Source: Piper betle (lineage: Eukaryota > Streptophyta > Magnoliopsida > Piperales > Piperaceae). From it: a stretch of DNA of 64,000 bases. Under the pieces are notes generated by a model. That model worked only from the letters and a program-made list of their open reading frames with translations, was not told where the DNA came from and did not search any database. The number at the start of each line of letters is the position of its first letter. The stretch's first letter is position 1. Both the position numbers and the translations under genes were made by a program. Below are positions 1 through 11,985 of the stretch, one piece after another. The stretch lies in assembly GCA_033002965.1 (NCBI GenBank), contig JAURVB010008432.1, positions 1 through 64,000 of the forward strand, in the 5' to 3' direction.

Positions 1-952
1 ATAGCTCATACACGCGACCGGCGTCGGCTCGGTACACGTGTCCTGAAACTGACTCAACTCGAAAAAATAACGGTCGACCCGACCGGTTCTGAAATAAAAC
101 CCTAACTCGAATCGTGGGTTTTACACTCAGGATATACTAATAATCCCGAAGGACCAGAAAATAAAATGAGAAAATGTCGAGAGAGGCATCAGCAGTAGCA
201 AAGCAGTTAATTTAGAATGCTACTGATGTATTTTGGACTAGTAACACTTGTTACTGACATGTTGTTATAATATATATAGGTGATGATTATGAGTAGGATG
301 AGCCAGCCTGAACGGAGCAGTGACATCTCTTGCATACACACTTGTCAAATGATAACATGTTTAATATTTTGAAGATGATGTAATGAAATACAATAGATAA
401 TGTTGTGGTGTGATATGTATGTTGCAGTAGAAACGATGACATGTTAATAAATATGTTTAACATTGAATAAGCACAACAAGTAAGTCAAGGCTCAAAATTA
501 ATGAGAAATGTGAATAGAATGCATAGATGGATCGAGACCTATTAGGTAAGATGAAGGTAAATAAGTAGTTGAGTCGAGACTCAATACAGAAATGAATTAT
601 ACAATTGAATAAAATTTTGTGTGAATGTTTTATTAATTATTTATATACGTACACATGTTGATTTGATAGGGTAGCCCATAATTGCATTTTTAGGGGAAAC
701 TCAGTTCTTCTTATTTTACGAATTTTTATCAATTTTTATCGTAATTATTTGGTATGTGAATTGGTTGACAACTCATTCATGTAGCAGCATGTTAGGTTTA
801 TTTTTGTAAATTCATCTATGCATTGTGATAGATGTTTTCAATCTGGAGACGCCAAGATTAGATCCTCATGAGTTGGGATCGGGTTAGCCAACTTAACCAA
901 TAGTGACATTTTGGTTCAGTTCCCGAGCATGGACCGGATTTGGAGTGTTACG
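1..952 (+). mobile_element. 3' part of long LTR A (family L), cut by window edge
   Basis: The sequence matches, in order, the last kilobase of the LTRs ending at 17147 and 59307: an ATATATAGGTGATGAT block near 270, a CAGTGACATCTCTTGCATAC block near 320, and a terminal GGATTTGGAGTGTTAC near 936-951. No primer-binding site follows the end, so this is a solo LTR or a 3' LTR whose body lies outside the window. It has no coding content. Confidence 0.7.
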
Positions 953-1190
953 AAACCAATATTAAATAATCATCCTCTTAATCAATTAGTTGTACACATC
1001 ATAATTTAAGTATCTAATATTTTCTAAAAATGGGCTAATAATATTAAAGCTCCTACTGTGTAATTCACTTTCACCCCAAAAATTTGACCATCATACAAAA
1101 TAATTTAATCATAATAAAATAAATATAACCAGTTTGATTGTCATAGGTCTATAAGTCTATATAATAATGATATATAAATATATATTATTA

Positions 1191-2699
1191 CACAAATAGA
1201 GTTTTAAAACCAAGGTTTTTGCCGTTGGCATACATTTTAAGACCCTATCATGTGTGATGGGCTTTGCGTGTATATTATTGTAGTGCACTTTCGTCAGTGG
1301 AATTCAGTATTTTAGGGAGAATAATTTTTAGGCATTGAATCTTACCCTAGAGTAAGATTCAATCACCTAGGGAACATTATCCCCTAGGGATGAATGTATG
1401 GAACCATATTATAAAAATGAAAAAAAAATTCGGGGGAGAGCCTAAGAGTTAGTCATGTAGTGAGATAGACGAAATTTAATAGAAAGGTGAAATGTTGGGA
1501 TTAATTATCTAGCGAAATGCAGGTGGTATGTAAGAGAACTTAAGGGTCAGTCATTCGTGGGTGGGTGAGGAGGTATGAAGTTAATTTCTAAGAATAATGG
1601 ATTAGTGAAGCAATGTGAGTAATTTACCTGAATGATGATGGGGTGCATGTGGGAGCAGAAGGCGGCAGTAGAAGCAATAGCCTAGGAGGAACCGAACCCT
1701 ATCCTCTTCACTTTCTTTTCCCTGAGTGGTCTGTCCACGATACGAGTTTGAATGAATCCATCTGACGCTTGAAATATTCTAGTTATTGTGATTAGTATTA
1801 TTTTCAAATTTTCGTGATCGTATAATGCTTCTCCCTGCTCTTATTATCGTAGGTTATCTGCTATCAAAGTTTGAGTTTGTGGATAAATTATTTTATGTTG
1901 AAACTTGTTTTTGCAAATTATTAGGATTCCTGAATTTAGCCAAAAATCATTGTGTGGTTATTTACTTGGATGAGATTATGATCTACATGGGCAATAAAAG
2001 GTGCAAGAAAGAGGTACTGAAGGGCCAAAAAATCGGATTATTCCCCTTTATTTTTTCTTCACAGTTCAAAACCTTTTTCTTGTGGTTTCCATATACAATT
2101 AATCGCAATTATTTATATTACCCACTAATTATCACTATCTTACTATATGACTAACTCTCAAGCTTCCCTTCTTAAGTGGTTGGTCTCGTAGACTGATTCT
2201 TAGGCTTACCCCTTTACTGGCTTCTCTCTTATTGTTGTGGGTTGTCCATGATGATGCCTAAATGTACGAGCTACATTGGTTGGACACTTAAATTTTTTAT
2301 TTTTATTGTTGAAAAAATTCCTTTATAAATTTTCAATATTTTTACATTAATCAACTTAAAGAACGACGCAAATCCATTGGGGCAGGTACATAATGCATAC
2401 ACATTTAGAAAGACTCAGAAAATGAATAATAATCATGAAGAGGACATTTTAAAGATATATATACTATAGTGATTTGACAATACAACAACTTTTAAATTGA
2501 ATGCTTTATTATGACTAGAAAATAACCATTTTCGATGTGCTTCAATTTTTTATAATTAAAAATGACTCCAAGTATTTTCAAGGCACACATCCAAATTCCA
2601 ACCCTAACAACCAAATTTTGGTTGGCTTTAATATCACTTGGCCTAGGCTTAGTGCAAACCGACGAGACTAAACCTCTCATTTAAAATAGATTAACCCAA
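1191..2699. repeat. Duplicated 1.5-kb segment, copy 1
   Basis: This segment is collinear with 8177-9393 continued at 20564-21319. Shared landmarks in order are GTTTTAAAACCA, a CCTAAGAGTTAGTCATGTAG block, TAGCCTAGGAGG, a CCACGATACGAGTTTGA block, AATCATTGTGTGGTTATTTA, and a CCTAAATGTACGA block. Similarity starts near 1191 and fades after TAACCCAA near 2699. Short ORFs on both strands are not convincing. I do not recognise the segment; it may be an unidentified transposon or an old segmental duplication. Confidence 0.65.
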
Positions 2700-3254
2700 A
2701 ACTGTTGATGGCTAGAAATAAAATGGTCCAATTTTTCTATAATTTTTTATATGTTAACCAATTTTGAAAAGCTCATACTATTAAAAAAATATATACCCTT
2801 TAATTTAGTACCCACTTCTATAGTTCACCACTAGGTGCACAAAATGTTTATGTTTTACCAACTTGACACATAAACATAATGGCAAATTGCCCTTGGGCAA
2901 AAATAATAGGGAAACCATTCATGATCTGAAGACTCTTGTTTCAACAAGAGTCAAGCTCATCCTTTCAGTAATGTTAGTGTCTTGATCATAATGTACATTA
3001 CGCGGCCATGATACTTAGGTGAACAAGAATTTTTGTTGCAACAATCCACACGAATATAATATGTAAAACATGAACATAAAGAGCTTCTTGAATGTATTTA
3101 TATATACAAGAATTCCAATACATGCACAGACATTTTATTTTGGATTGATTTGGCAACTCATACTTAGTGAGTTATTTACAAGCATCTCAAAAGATACATA
3201 TACGTAAAAAAATATAAAGTGGAAGTAAAGTCTATAAGCTGGTTAGAACTAAGA
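2700..3254. other. AT-rich stretch with no recognised feature
   Basis: No coding frame, terminal inverted repeat or LTR boundary is visible. If the exon at 3255-3562 is real, its 3' UTR and poly(A) signal would lie here on the minus strand. Confidence 0.5.
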
Positions 3255-3562
3255 TTAGTTATTGGAAGGAGGATGTGTCTTTGGTTGAAAATAATCTAGG
3301 TTAAAATCCGGATTACCAGCTCCATGTTCTTGAGGTATTTGCCATGAAACCTTGCCAAAAGATTGGGGAACATCACCTTGTATGGACTCATGAATTTCAA
3401 GGAACTTCTTCAAAATAGCATTCGCTTGATCTCTTGTCTTCTCCCCATTACTTGCACTTTCTTGTCTTTCAGAGCTGCTTCCTCCTCCAACCACGGCTTC
3501 ATCTCTTGCAGTACCTAAAGCTGCTTCATGTACCCCCACCGTCTTTTCGACATCCTTCACCT
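3255..3562 (-). CDS. Possible terminal exon of an unidentified plant gene
   Basis: About 101 codons are open on the minus strand and end in a stop at 3255. The frame has no ATG at its upstream edge and begins GTGAAGGATG directly after a plausible acceptor (TATGTTAG, minus strand), so I read it as a last exon. Composition looks protein-like: a Ser/Gly/Glu-rich N-terminal part (GGGSSSERQES), a short helical stretch (ANAILKKFLEIHESI), and a C-terminus NPDFNLDYFQPKTHPPSNN. I do not recognise the family and could not find convincing upstream exons on the minus strand to 8 kb, so the gene may be broken or the exon may be a captured fragment. What supports coding is the amino-acid composition and the splice-like edge, not a named domain. 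Confidence 0.4.
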
Positions 3563-5094
3563 AACATATCAATAAATCAATTCAAGATCAGTACGTACCA
3601 TCTAAGAGCTGCTTTTAATATCCAATATATTATAAAAAGACAAGGGTAAACATCACTTGCACCCAATGAAAGGTAGCATACTATATCACTTGCACCCATT
3701 TGCAGTGAGAAGTCATTGCCCCATTGATTTTCTAGGTGATAACATTTCAAAGCAAGGGGGAGTAAGTGATATCAAGATACTAATTATCAGGGGTGCAGGT
3801 GGTGATATGTAATTTAAGAAACTTAGAACTATACATTAATCTTAGAGAACCAACCTTGTCAAATTTGGGTTGGGGGCCGCCAATCTGCCACCCCCCATGA
3901 CATGCATGGAGAGACAAACATAGGAGAGAAAACGATAAAAGAAGAGAAGGCATGAACAATGTTGATCAGTACTTTTGGTGGATTTGAAGGAGAAAGCTGA
4001 CGAGGAGCTTTATTAACGTATGTATTGGTATATATTGTGATGATCACACATGATTTTTGTAGGAGAAAGAGGCATATATCATTTAATGCAAGCAATACAA
4101 GAACATGTTACTACTGAATGATGTAGATGAGATGAAAGAAACAGGGATATGGGTGAACACTATGTTTGTTCCTTCTTACTTCCAATGGACAGGGATCGAG
4201 AACAAAAATCTACACAAGAGAAAGAAAAGAAGTTTCCAAGGAAAGCCTATTGCAGTAAAGATTAATGCAATGGAGATGTTGCAGACAACAGTAAGAATAT
4301 CTTCTATGGTAGAAGGAAAGGTTTAGTGCTATAGGGAACAAAAACAAGGAATGCAGAGCCCCGTAACTTGACTTTACCGAGGAAGTTGAGTTTTTTCTGC
4401 TTGACCTTGGTGCACATAGTACATCTCTTATGTGCTAGTTGTTGTAAAGTCTTGCAACAAGATTTTTTTACTTTGCTACAAAATTTTTGGAAACTGTAGA
4501 GCTTGGTTGTGTGTTTTTGAAACTTAAAAAGGAGCGGACAATAATTAACTAGATTTGGTAATCAATACATTAAGAAAAGATCTTGCATTTAGAATGTGGT
4601 GGGGGACATTTGACATAGGGCTCACTTGTGTTTTCTAATATGTTATTAATCTAAAAATTTTGAAAATCAAGCTTCCTAACTAGAAAAAAGCTTCTACAAA
4701 GACACCATCCTGTTTTACATGATACTTGCCATTTTATATTAAAAAAACACGCATTAGGCAATGAAAAAAATCTATCATTAGTTTGAATAAATTTATTTTT
4801 GATCGTGTGTTGGGGTAAATTTAGAATTTTAGGGACAAATTTTGGTTATCATGGCATATTTTATTTATAATCTTGACAAAACTTGCAGTTGCCTAAAAAA
4901 AATGTAAAAATCACTTTGCCCCTAAAATAAGCTAATTGATAACTCAGCCCCTATTAAGGTAAGTCATAATTTAGTTATTTTGAAGTGATGACTTAGAATT
5001 ATTATAAATTTTCACTTAGTTGGGCGGTCTTTTTTAGATTAAAGCCGACTTTAGATTATATTAAATGACGGGTGGCATATAATATTAGTATTGA
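3563..5094. other. Intergenic or intronic AT-rich sequence
   Basis: A 73-codon plus-strand ORF at 4105-4326 and a 78-codon minus-strand ORF at 3859-4095 overlap no recognised domain and I treat them as chance. If 3255-3562 is a real exon, this could be its upstream intron. I see no repeat boundary. Confidence 0.4.
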
Positions 5095-5740
5095 CCGAGA
5101 AGAGAAATTCTAAAAATGAAATTTCTTAAAATAGGTCGATTGTAAGATCCTATAGTTAATCTTATATCCAATACTTATTAGGATAAGAGTTGGGACATGA
5201 GTGTGGATATATTTATAAGTCTTCAATTTGGTCAATCATTTTAAAGAAGTGACTTCTTAATATGTAATAACCTGGCTTAAATGCAAACCGATTGACTTAA
5301 GTCGTTATTTTAAAAATAACCTAAATCATTTTTTAAAAGGAACCTAAATCTTCTCTTTAAAAGTAATTAATAGACGATTTATAGTTTATTCTTACAAATA
5401 AACTCCCTATATTGGATGCGGGACTGGCTTTAATGATCTTACAATCTACCCACTTCAAAAAATTTTATTTTAGAAATTCTTACATTTGGCTCAGCTTTAA
5501 GGATCTTACAAACTACCCACTTTAGAAATTTTCATTTTACAAATTCTTACATGCCCCGTAGCTAATAACCTAGCTCACGTCTAATTCAACTCACTATCCA
5601 ATACGAAACCAGATTGGTTTTAATAGTCATCTCTTCAAAAGAAATTAATAAAAGTTAAATATATATAATCTATTCTCACTAATAAACTGAATCTTATTGT
5701 TATATATATTAGATGTGAGATTAAGTTTAAGGATATTACA
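5095..5740. mobile_element. Relic TRIM LTRs: one plus, two minus
   Basis: At 5141 TGTAAGATCC follows a GAAATTTCTTAAAATAGG stretch, like the polypurine-tract/LTR junction of the complete TRIM at 10821-11285. The next 135 bp follow that LTR (ATCCAATACTTATTAGG, TTTATAAG, CATTTTAAAGAA). Two reverse-oriented copies end at the plus-strand words GATCTTACA near 5441 and GGATATTACA at 5740, with the same LTR words in reverse; another TACCCACTTTAGAAATTT junction lies near 5515. The cluster is old and rearranged, and no target duplication is visible. Confidence 0.5.
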
Positions 5741-6237
5741 CCACATCTAATCTTCAAACTTGACCAGATCAATACCCTTTGAATACTTGATTGATCTTTA
5801 CATGAAACTTGCCATCTTAAGTTACAAAAAATGTGGCTTGATTTGTGGCGAAAAATCTGACATTATTGTGAATATTTATTTTTCTAGACCGGGTGTATTG
5901 GACAAACAAAGAATTCTGGTGATAAAATTTCCATCATCATTCCATATTTTATTGTATTTGTAGTGTTATTAGTCAGGTAGACTATTTGAAGGTTTTGAAA
6001 TCATACATCATGGATGATCGTGCGCGCAGAAAACGTTCTTCTCGGACACCTGGTAGGGACATAAAGCTTAGAGAGGCCATAATCGATATTGATTCATAGT
6101 TGGAATCGAAGAAGTGGATACTCACTATTTTCAACCATAGCACGTACCAAAAAATGTGTGAAACATTCATTTCCTTAAGTCAATCTTTAAATTTGGGCCA
6201 TATAATACATTGAATAGAATGCATGAATGTTAACTTT
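5741..6237. other. Flank of TRIM-1; small uncertain ORF
   Basis: A 29-codon ORF at 6010-6099 (plus) starts MDDRARRKRSS and looks basic, but it is too short to support. The rest is AT-rich. The TRIM target duplication AACTT occupies 6233-6237. Confidence 0.35.
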
Positions 6238-6799
6238 GTTGGGCCCTTTGGGCCCCCACCCAAGCTCCAAAACCATTGTTGGGCCCTTCCGGCCCCCATA
6301 AAAGGACTTTAAACAACCAAAAGGTAACTCGCAATAAGTATCATAGACTTCCCTTAATCCAAAAGCTAGCTCAAAAATTAAGGCTTTTTCATTAACCTAT
6401 ATATAAGTCACCAACAACCTTTACAAATGATGTGGGATAAACCCAACAACTCCCCTTTACATATTGGGTGTGGCCCGAAACCATCATCACACATTGGGTC
6501 TGGCCCGAAACTATCATCGTCTGACACACTCCACCATGAAAGAAACAACAATCGGTGTAGGTAAACCCGGCTCAAACCAGGCTCTGATACCACTTGTTGG
6601 GCCCTTTAGGCCCCCACCCAAGCTCCAAAATTACTATTGGGCCCGGCCCCCCAAAAAGAATTTAAACAATCATAGGAAATTTGTAATAGGTGTCACGGGC
6701 CTCTCTTAATTCAAAAATAGCTCAAGAATTAAGGTTTTCTCATTAGCTTATATATAAATCACCAACAACCTCTATGACCGATGAGAGATAAACCCAACA
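6238..6799 (-). mobile_element. Complete TRIM retroelement (TRIM-1)
   Basis: This is a miniature LTR element of 562 bp. Two direct repeats, 6238-6448 and 6595-6799, begin TGTTGGGCCC and end AACCCAACA on the plus strand. They enclose 146 bp. The word GCTCTGATACCACT just before the second repeat is the reverse complement of an initiator-Met primer site (TGGTATCAGAGC), so the element reads on the minus strand with 6595-6799 as its 5' LTR. CTCCCCTTTA next to the other LTR is the polypurine tract in reverse. Perfect 5-bp target duplications AACTT flank it (6233-6237 and 6800-6804). There is no coding capacity. A long relative lies at 23089-26640. Confidence 0.9.
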
Positions 6800-8176
6800 A
6801 ACTTATGAGCACAACTTTGCAATCACAAATCTAAAATTAGTCATCCGGCCGACCTGAAACCACCAAGGAAACAAGAACAAGAATTAGGAAATATTCACAA
6901 ACCAAGCAAAAATCACATACAAAGATAATATTTCACTGTTGACAATATCGATAAACAATATTAGCTTTGCAAGATTCAAATGAGAAACCAAGCATCCATG
7001 GCCGGTCTGAATTCACATTATATAACCACCAATTTGTTTCCCGAAATGGGTCATTAACCATTTCATATCGTCTGGAGTTTGGACATTAAACTAAATCTAA
7101 AACAGTACTTGTTTTGACATTCATCAACTTTGTGCGGAAAGATTAATGAGGTAGCAGACATGAAAGGAAATGATAGAGACAAATGGGACCGAGAGAGGGA
7201 GGTGGGCACAAACACGGATGACCGAAGTCGCAGTCTGGCCTGCTTGTCGTTGGAAAGGACAAGGATGGCCACCTTCTCGGCTGCCGGCACCTTCTTGGCT
7301 GCCCCTCAGTGAAAAAACTGTGCACCAACATATAGGTATAATGGTAAGATCTAACTCAATTAGACTAAGCACAAGATCTTTACCCTTGCCCTGTTTATTA
7401 TACTGCTTCGTAGGTGCCATGAATGGATTAAAATTGAGTTGGAAAGGTGGTGAATTAAGGTTTGACAGAAGAAGAAGAACAACACAACAAATTACTTCCT
7501 CTCAAAGAAAACGGAATCAAATCATACTTTGCAATCACCCCTTCAAATCTGTCCATCGTCCCATTTTATACAAACTCAAATCTATGCATTATTACTATTT
7601 TACCCGTCACTCACTAAATAATAAAATGATCATTACAAAAGCTTACTTTATTCATACAATATAATGATCAGGTTTCGATTGTAATTAGATTGTGGTCGGT
7701 TGTGAAGTGGACTTGATAGGATGAGAGAGGAGAGGTGGGCCCTATTTTTTTCAAAAAGTATAACTTACTCCCTTGTATTCATCAATGTTAAGTAATTAAA
7801 AGACACGCTGGATCATGATGGGTGCATTAATCGACAATCGTCCAATTAGAGTGCCAAACCAATCATACTATTAAGAAAAATCGGTAGCGCAGTCAATATT
7901 GGTAGTGAGACCCAAATGAAAACGTAGAGATACTTAGATAATAATACCCATATACATAATAGTACAAAATGAGAATGTATTATATTTTTTAAACTTGAAA
8001 CTAATCATTATGTGAGTTATATTACTTTTAGTGCTAATTTAACTAAATTTTATAAAAAATGATATTTCAATAAGTTGTATTAAACAATTAAATGGGAGAG
8101 TCTTGTCAGTAATAAATCACCATGGAATTTGATTTGGGAAAGTCATTGAGTGTTGTAAATTTAGGGAATTTTTGCA
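6800..8176. other. Unannotated stretch with a GC-richer patch
   Basis: Bases 7140-7440 are richer in GC and open in several frames on both strands (up to 164 codons plus, 98 minus). None shows a domain, and the overlap of frames is what moderate GC produces by chance. A minus-strand frame near 7290 reading PAAEKVAILVLSNDKQ looks protein-like, but its only start is GTG and no exon partner was found. The rest is AT-rich and featureless. Confidence 0.35.
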
Positions 8177-9393
8177 ATCAAATAGCGTTTTAAAACCATG
8201 GTTCTATGACGTGCATTATATGATCCTATCATGGGCGAAGGGCCTGCAATGCATAGTATTGCAGTGCACCTCCGTCACTGACACGGTGGAGCTGAAAATA
8301 TTTCGTAAGGGGATGAGAGTGAGGAACAATCACTTTACAAATGAAACAGTGGTTAGGGGGAACGCCTAAGAGTTAGTCATGTAGTGAAAGAGTGGAAAAT
8401 TAATAGCAAAGACGGACATGAAGTGGTGCTGAGAATAAATGTAAGAGAACTTAAGGGTTAGTCATTCATTAGGTGAGGAGTTATGTTAATTTCGAAGAAT
8501 TATGAAGTATTGAGTATTGGAGTATTGAAGTGATGTGAATAATTTGCTTTTGTGGGATTAAAAGGCAGCAATATTAGTAGTAGCCTAGGAGGGAGTTGAT
8601 CACAACCTAACCCCTTCCTCTTCTCTTTCTTTTCCCTTTGTGGTTTGTGTTCTATTATTATTGTTTGTCCACGATACGAGTTTGAGTAATGCATCCATTT
8701 TTATAACTTCAAATATTCTATTTTTTGTGATAAGTATTCTATTCAAATTTTCGTGACAATAAGATGCTTTTTCCTTCTCTTATTATTTGTAGGTTTATCT
8801 GCGATCACACTAATGAGCACAGAGTTTGAGTTAAGTTTTACTTTAAGGACAAATTATTTATTTATCATGAAAAAATTCTTTTATAAAATTTTAGGGTTCT
8901 TAAATTTAGCAAAAAATCATTGTGTGGTTATTTACTTGATTGAGATTAGGTATGCATGATCAATAAAAGGTGCAAAAAAGAGTAAATACTACAAAAAAGA
9001 TCATTTATCTCCACCCCTAAAAGAAACTGTAGAGAAAAGATCATTTATCTTCGTTACACTTTCTCTACGGTTAGTAAAACCGTAGAGAAAGAATCTAATA
9101 TTACCTCTATGTTAAAAGATCAATATGTATTAATATTCATACTATTCTCCTAGCCTAAAACTGCGAAGAAAATTTTTCCACCCTACTTATCTTGCCAACC
9201 CATTTTTTACCAAACCACTTTTTTACACGTTTTTATAGTGTAATTTTGAGTTAATTGAACCGTGGAGAAACTTATATTTTTTGTAATGAAAATAGGCTAT
9301 AAAAAGGAATAACCTACAAGAGAGTTGATCACACTCTAGTTATCTTCTCTTCACCTTTGAAAACCATTTTCCTGGGACTTTTTTTAATCCTCA
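8177..9393. repeat. Duplicated segment, copy 2, left part
   Basis: Collinear with 1191 to about 2090 (shared words listed under copy 1). It is interrupted first by a CACTA-type MITE at 8987-9288, then by the Ty1/copia element from 9394. The alignment to copy 1 resumes after 20563, so the two insertions postdate the duplication. Confidence 0.6.
8987..9288. mobile_element. CACTA-type MITE
   Basis: The 302-bp element has ends TACTACAAAAAAGAT and, reverse-complemented, CATTACAAAAAATATAAG. Both are one change from the CACTACAAAAAA terminus typical of plant CACTA derivatives. The 3-bp target duplication is AAA (8984-8986, 9289-9291). The inside carries inverted motifs around CCGTAGAGAAA (near 9030, 9066, 9098). 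No coding capacity. A truncated relative ends at 42036. Confidence 0.75.
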
Positions 9394-9997
9394 TGTTGGG
9401 AGTCCCTCCTTTATACTTGGTAAAGGGATGGTCAAAGTTTTGGAAAGTGAAATGTCCACGTTTTGGGAAAGAATTTAAATGCATTGAAAGGTTGAAAGTT
9501 ATACATTGAAAGTTGGAGATTCCAACTTGGTGTATTGGAGAGTATCATGTTTGCCTATAAATATAAATACATATCTCCACAATGTATATTCGGCATTTAA
9601 ATCAATAAGTTCGAGTCATGTTTGTCAATGTGTATGTTTATTAGGTGTGTTCTATCTTGATTTGTCGATCATTCTCTCTAATTTATCTTTGCTCAGTATC
9701 TTCTACAAGTTCTCTAAATTTATCTCAACTTTGTTTAATATTTTATAGTGTTGCTAATATGTATCTTTGTGAGAGTTTTTTGCTCTCTCGGATCATTATG
9801 TGATTTTTTTCTTTATAATCATAATTGATTGGTGAGGTAGGCTAATAACATTGTGATTTTCCTTTCTTCATCATGTGGAAGGTTTCCTCATTAACATTGC
9901 ACCTCTTGTAATGTTGTTTATTGTCTTTTCATCTTGTGGCAATTATCTTGTTACACTGATGGGAAAAATTAAGATTAAGTCTATGTATTCCTCAACA
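9394..9997 (+). repeat. 5' LTR of the copia element
   Basis: 604 bp, TGTTGGGAGTCCCTCC to CCTCAACA. It aligns with 17611-18170 and 20473-20558 (shared: TTGGAGATTCCAA, CCTATAAAT, TTGTTTATTGTCTT). CCTATAAATATAAATACA near 9556 is a plausible TATA region, placing U3 upstream of it. Confidence 0.8.
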
Positions 9998-10013
9998 AGT
10001 GGTATCGAGAGTA
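9998..10013 (+). other. Primer-binding site of the copia element
   Basis: AGTGGTATCGAGAG directly follows the 5' LTR. It matches the initiator tRNA-Met primer site TGGTATCAGAG with a small rearrangement of the CAGAG part, so it is recognisable but degraded. Confidence 0.7.
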
Positions 10014-10029
10014 TGGTTTGGTCGTTTGA

Positions 10030-10815
10030 TTCCTGGTCTCTTCAGGATAGCCGAAGAAAAGTATTCAAGATAATGACTCTTAAAGGGGCTAAAACAGGCA
10101 CTATTGGATAGGTAAGATGATTGATCATCTTTATTCTAAAAATTGCTAGGAACCTATTACCGGTGAAAAGCCAGCCAAGATGACTGATAAACATTAGGCA
10201 AAGCTAGACAAAAAGATGATTGCATGTCTAAGACAATGGGTGGATGAAAATAATTATCACCATGTGCTAGAAATGTGAACTTCTAAAGCTGTTTGGGACA
10301 AGCTTCAAGAAATCTATGAGAGAAACACTTACACTAATGGGAAAATACAAAGATGGTACTAATATTAATGAGAATTTAAATAAAATGAAGAGTATACAAA
10401 ATCAGCTTACTAGATTGAAAATGAGATGATCATTGACAAGCATGTATTTTACTCAACTATTTACCAGATAGTTGGGAGACATTTGTTGTGTCCTTGACCA
10501 ATACAGAGAAGTTGATCATGGACATGGTTACAAATAGCTCATTAAAAAAAGTTGACTATGGGCATGGTTAAAAATAGCTTCTTGAATAAAGAGGTAAGGA
10601 GACAATTTCAAGTGACTTACTTTGGGTCTCAAACCTTGGTGTCAAAAGAAAGAACTACAAGGGGTAGATTGAAGATCAAAGAGTCATTCAAAAGATACAA
10701 GAGTAGGGGTAGATCCAAGTCTAAAAATGGCTTGAAGTGTTACCATTGTAACAAAATCAGACACATTTAATGAAAGAATGTAAACAACAAGGCCGATAAA
10801 GATAAGAATGACAAT
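10030..10815 (+). pseudogene. gag: Copia gag remnant with zinc knuckle
   Basis: This encoded the capsid/nucleocapsid protein that packages the element's RNA. Visible pieces in several frames are CLRQWVDENNYHHV near 10225, AVWDKLQEIYERNTYTN near 10285, KYKDGTNINENLNKMKSI near 10345, and a 72-codon open stretch (10552-10770) ending in an RS/K-rich tract and a CCHC knuckle. In that knuckle Cys 10738, Cys 10747 and His 10762 are in frame, but a stop at 10768 removes the last Cys. Stops and frameshifts occur throughout. Motif order matches gag proteins of Tnt1-like copia elements. The TRIM at 10821 lies just downstream. Confidence 0.75.
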
Positions 10816-10820
10816 GTTAT

Positions 10821-11285
10821 TGTGAGATCCCTCAACTTAGTCTCACATCTAATACCTACTGGGAGAAGATCATATTTATAAGTGGGAATGGACTAGAGAT
10901 CTTTAACTTTCGGGGTACCCATTTTAAAGAAATGACTTAACCCATTACGTTGCACTTTGGGCCGGGTTGTTACAAATGGTATCAGAGCCGACCTGGTTCC
11001 GTGTTAGATGGTGGATTGGATTATAAACGTTGGCTAGGCTGCCGGTCATGGGCCAGAAAGGTCATGGGCTGGGGCTAGCAACGGGCCAAGAATAGGCATT
11101 TCGGGGACGAAATTTCCTAAGGTGGGTAGATTGTGAGATCCCTCAACTTAGTCCCATATCTAATACCTACTAGGAGAAGATCCTGTTTATAAGTGGGAAT
11201 GGACTAGAGATCTTTAACTTTTGGGGTACCCATTTTAAAGAAATGACTTAACCCATTACGTTGCACTTTGAGCCGGGTTGTTACA
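10821..11285 (+). mobile_element. Complete TRIM retroelement (TRIM-2)
   Basis: Two nearly identical 154-bp LTRs (10821-10974, 11132-11285) run TGTGAGATCCCTC to GGGTTGTTACA and enclose 157 bp. AATGGTATCAGAGCC follows the first LTR, giving an exact initiator-Met primer site at 10977-10988. CTAAGGTGGGTAGAT precedes the second LTR as polypurine tract. The target duplication GTTAT is perfect (10816-10820, 11286-11290). Near identity of the LTRs argues for a recent insertion. The internal region keeps TCGGGGACGAAATTTCC, a word usual at the 3' end of Ty3/gypsy internal regions, which hints at the parent family. Confidence 0.92.
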
Positions 11286-11318
11286 GTTATGCATGATGAC
11301 CTGGTACATGTTTTCAAC

Positions 11319-11985
11319 TGTGGGAATGATTGGTCCAACATCTAATATCTACTAGGGCAAGATCTTCTTTATAAGAAGAAATGAGTTATAGATCTTCAAC
11401 TTGGTTAACCACTATTAAAGATGACTTAGCCTATTATGTTGCACTTTGGGCTGGGTTGTTATAAATGGTATCAGAGTTTCCTAGTTCTGTGTTAGATGGT
11501 GGGTAGGACTAGGCGTCATGGGTCAAAAGAAGGTCGTGACATAGGCGGTCATGGGTCAAAAGAAGGTCGTGACATGGGAGATCCCTCAACTTAGTCCAAC
11601 ATCCAATACCTGCTAAGGTAAGATCATGTTTGTAAGTGAGAATGAACTATGCATGCTTAAATTGGTTAACTACTTTTAAAGATACTTTGGGCTAGGTTGT
11701 TACAAATGATATCAAAGCTTCCTGGTTTCGTGTGAGATGGTGGGCTAGACTAGGGACATTGGTTAGGCTGCTAGTCGCGGGCCAAAGAAGGTTATGGGCT
11801 GGGGCTAACAACAAGACAAGTATAGGAATTTTGAGGATGAAATTTCCTAAGGTGGGTCTATTATGAGATCGCTCAACTTAGTCTCATTTCTAATATAATA
11901 ACTACTAGGTGAGAATGAACTATAGATCTTTAATTTGGTTAATCACTTTTGAAGAGATGATTTAACCCATTATATTATACACTGA
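11319..11985 (+). mobile_element. Older three-LTR array of the TRIM-2 family
   Basis: Three decayed LTRs alternate with two internal regions. The LTRs are 11319-11463, 11575-11704 and 11862-11985 (the last truncated at its 3' end). Primer sites follow the first two: an exact TGGTATCAGAG at 11466, and a mutated TGATATCAAAGC after 11704. GATGAAATTTCCTAAGGTGGG precedes the third LTR. A 31-bp tandem duplication (GTCATGGGTCAAAAGAAGG) lies in the first internal region. It sits 33 bp from the younger TRIM-2 in the same gag-pol gap. Confidence 0.75.

Noticed and set aside
7063..7664. Overlapping ORFs up to 164 codons
   Set aside because: No domain, no splice partners, open on both strands, and the best-looking minus frame lacks an ATG.
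10977..10988. tRNA-Met gene fragment
   Set aside because: TGGTATCAGAGC matches the tRNA 3' end complement only; it is a primer-binding site next to an LTR, with no cloverleaf.
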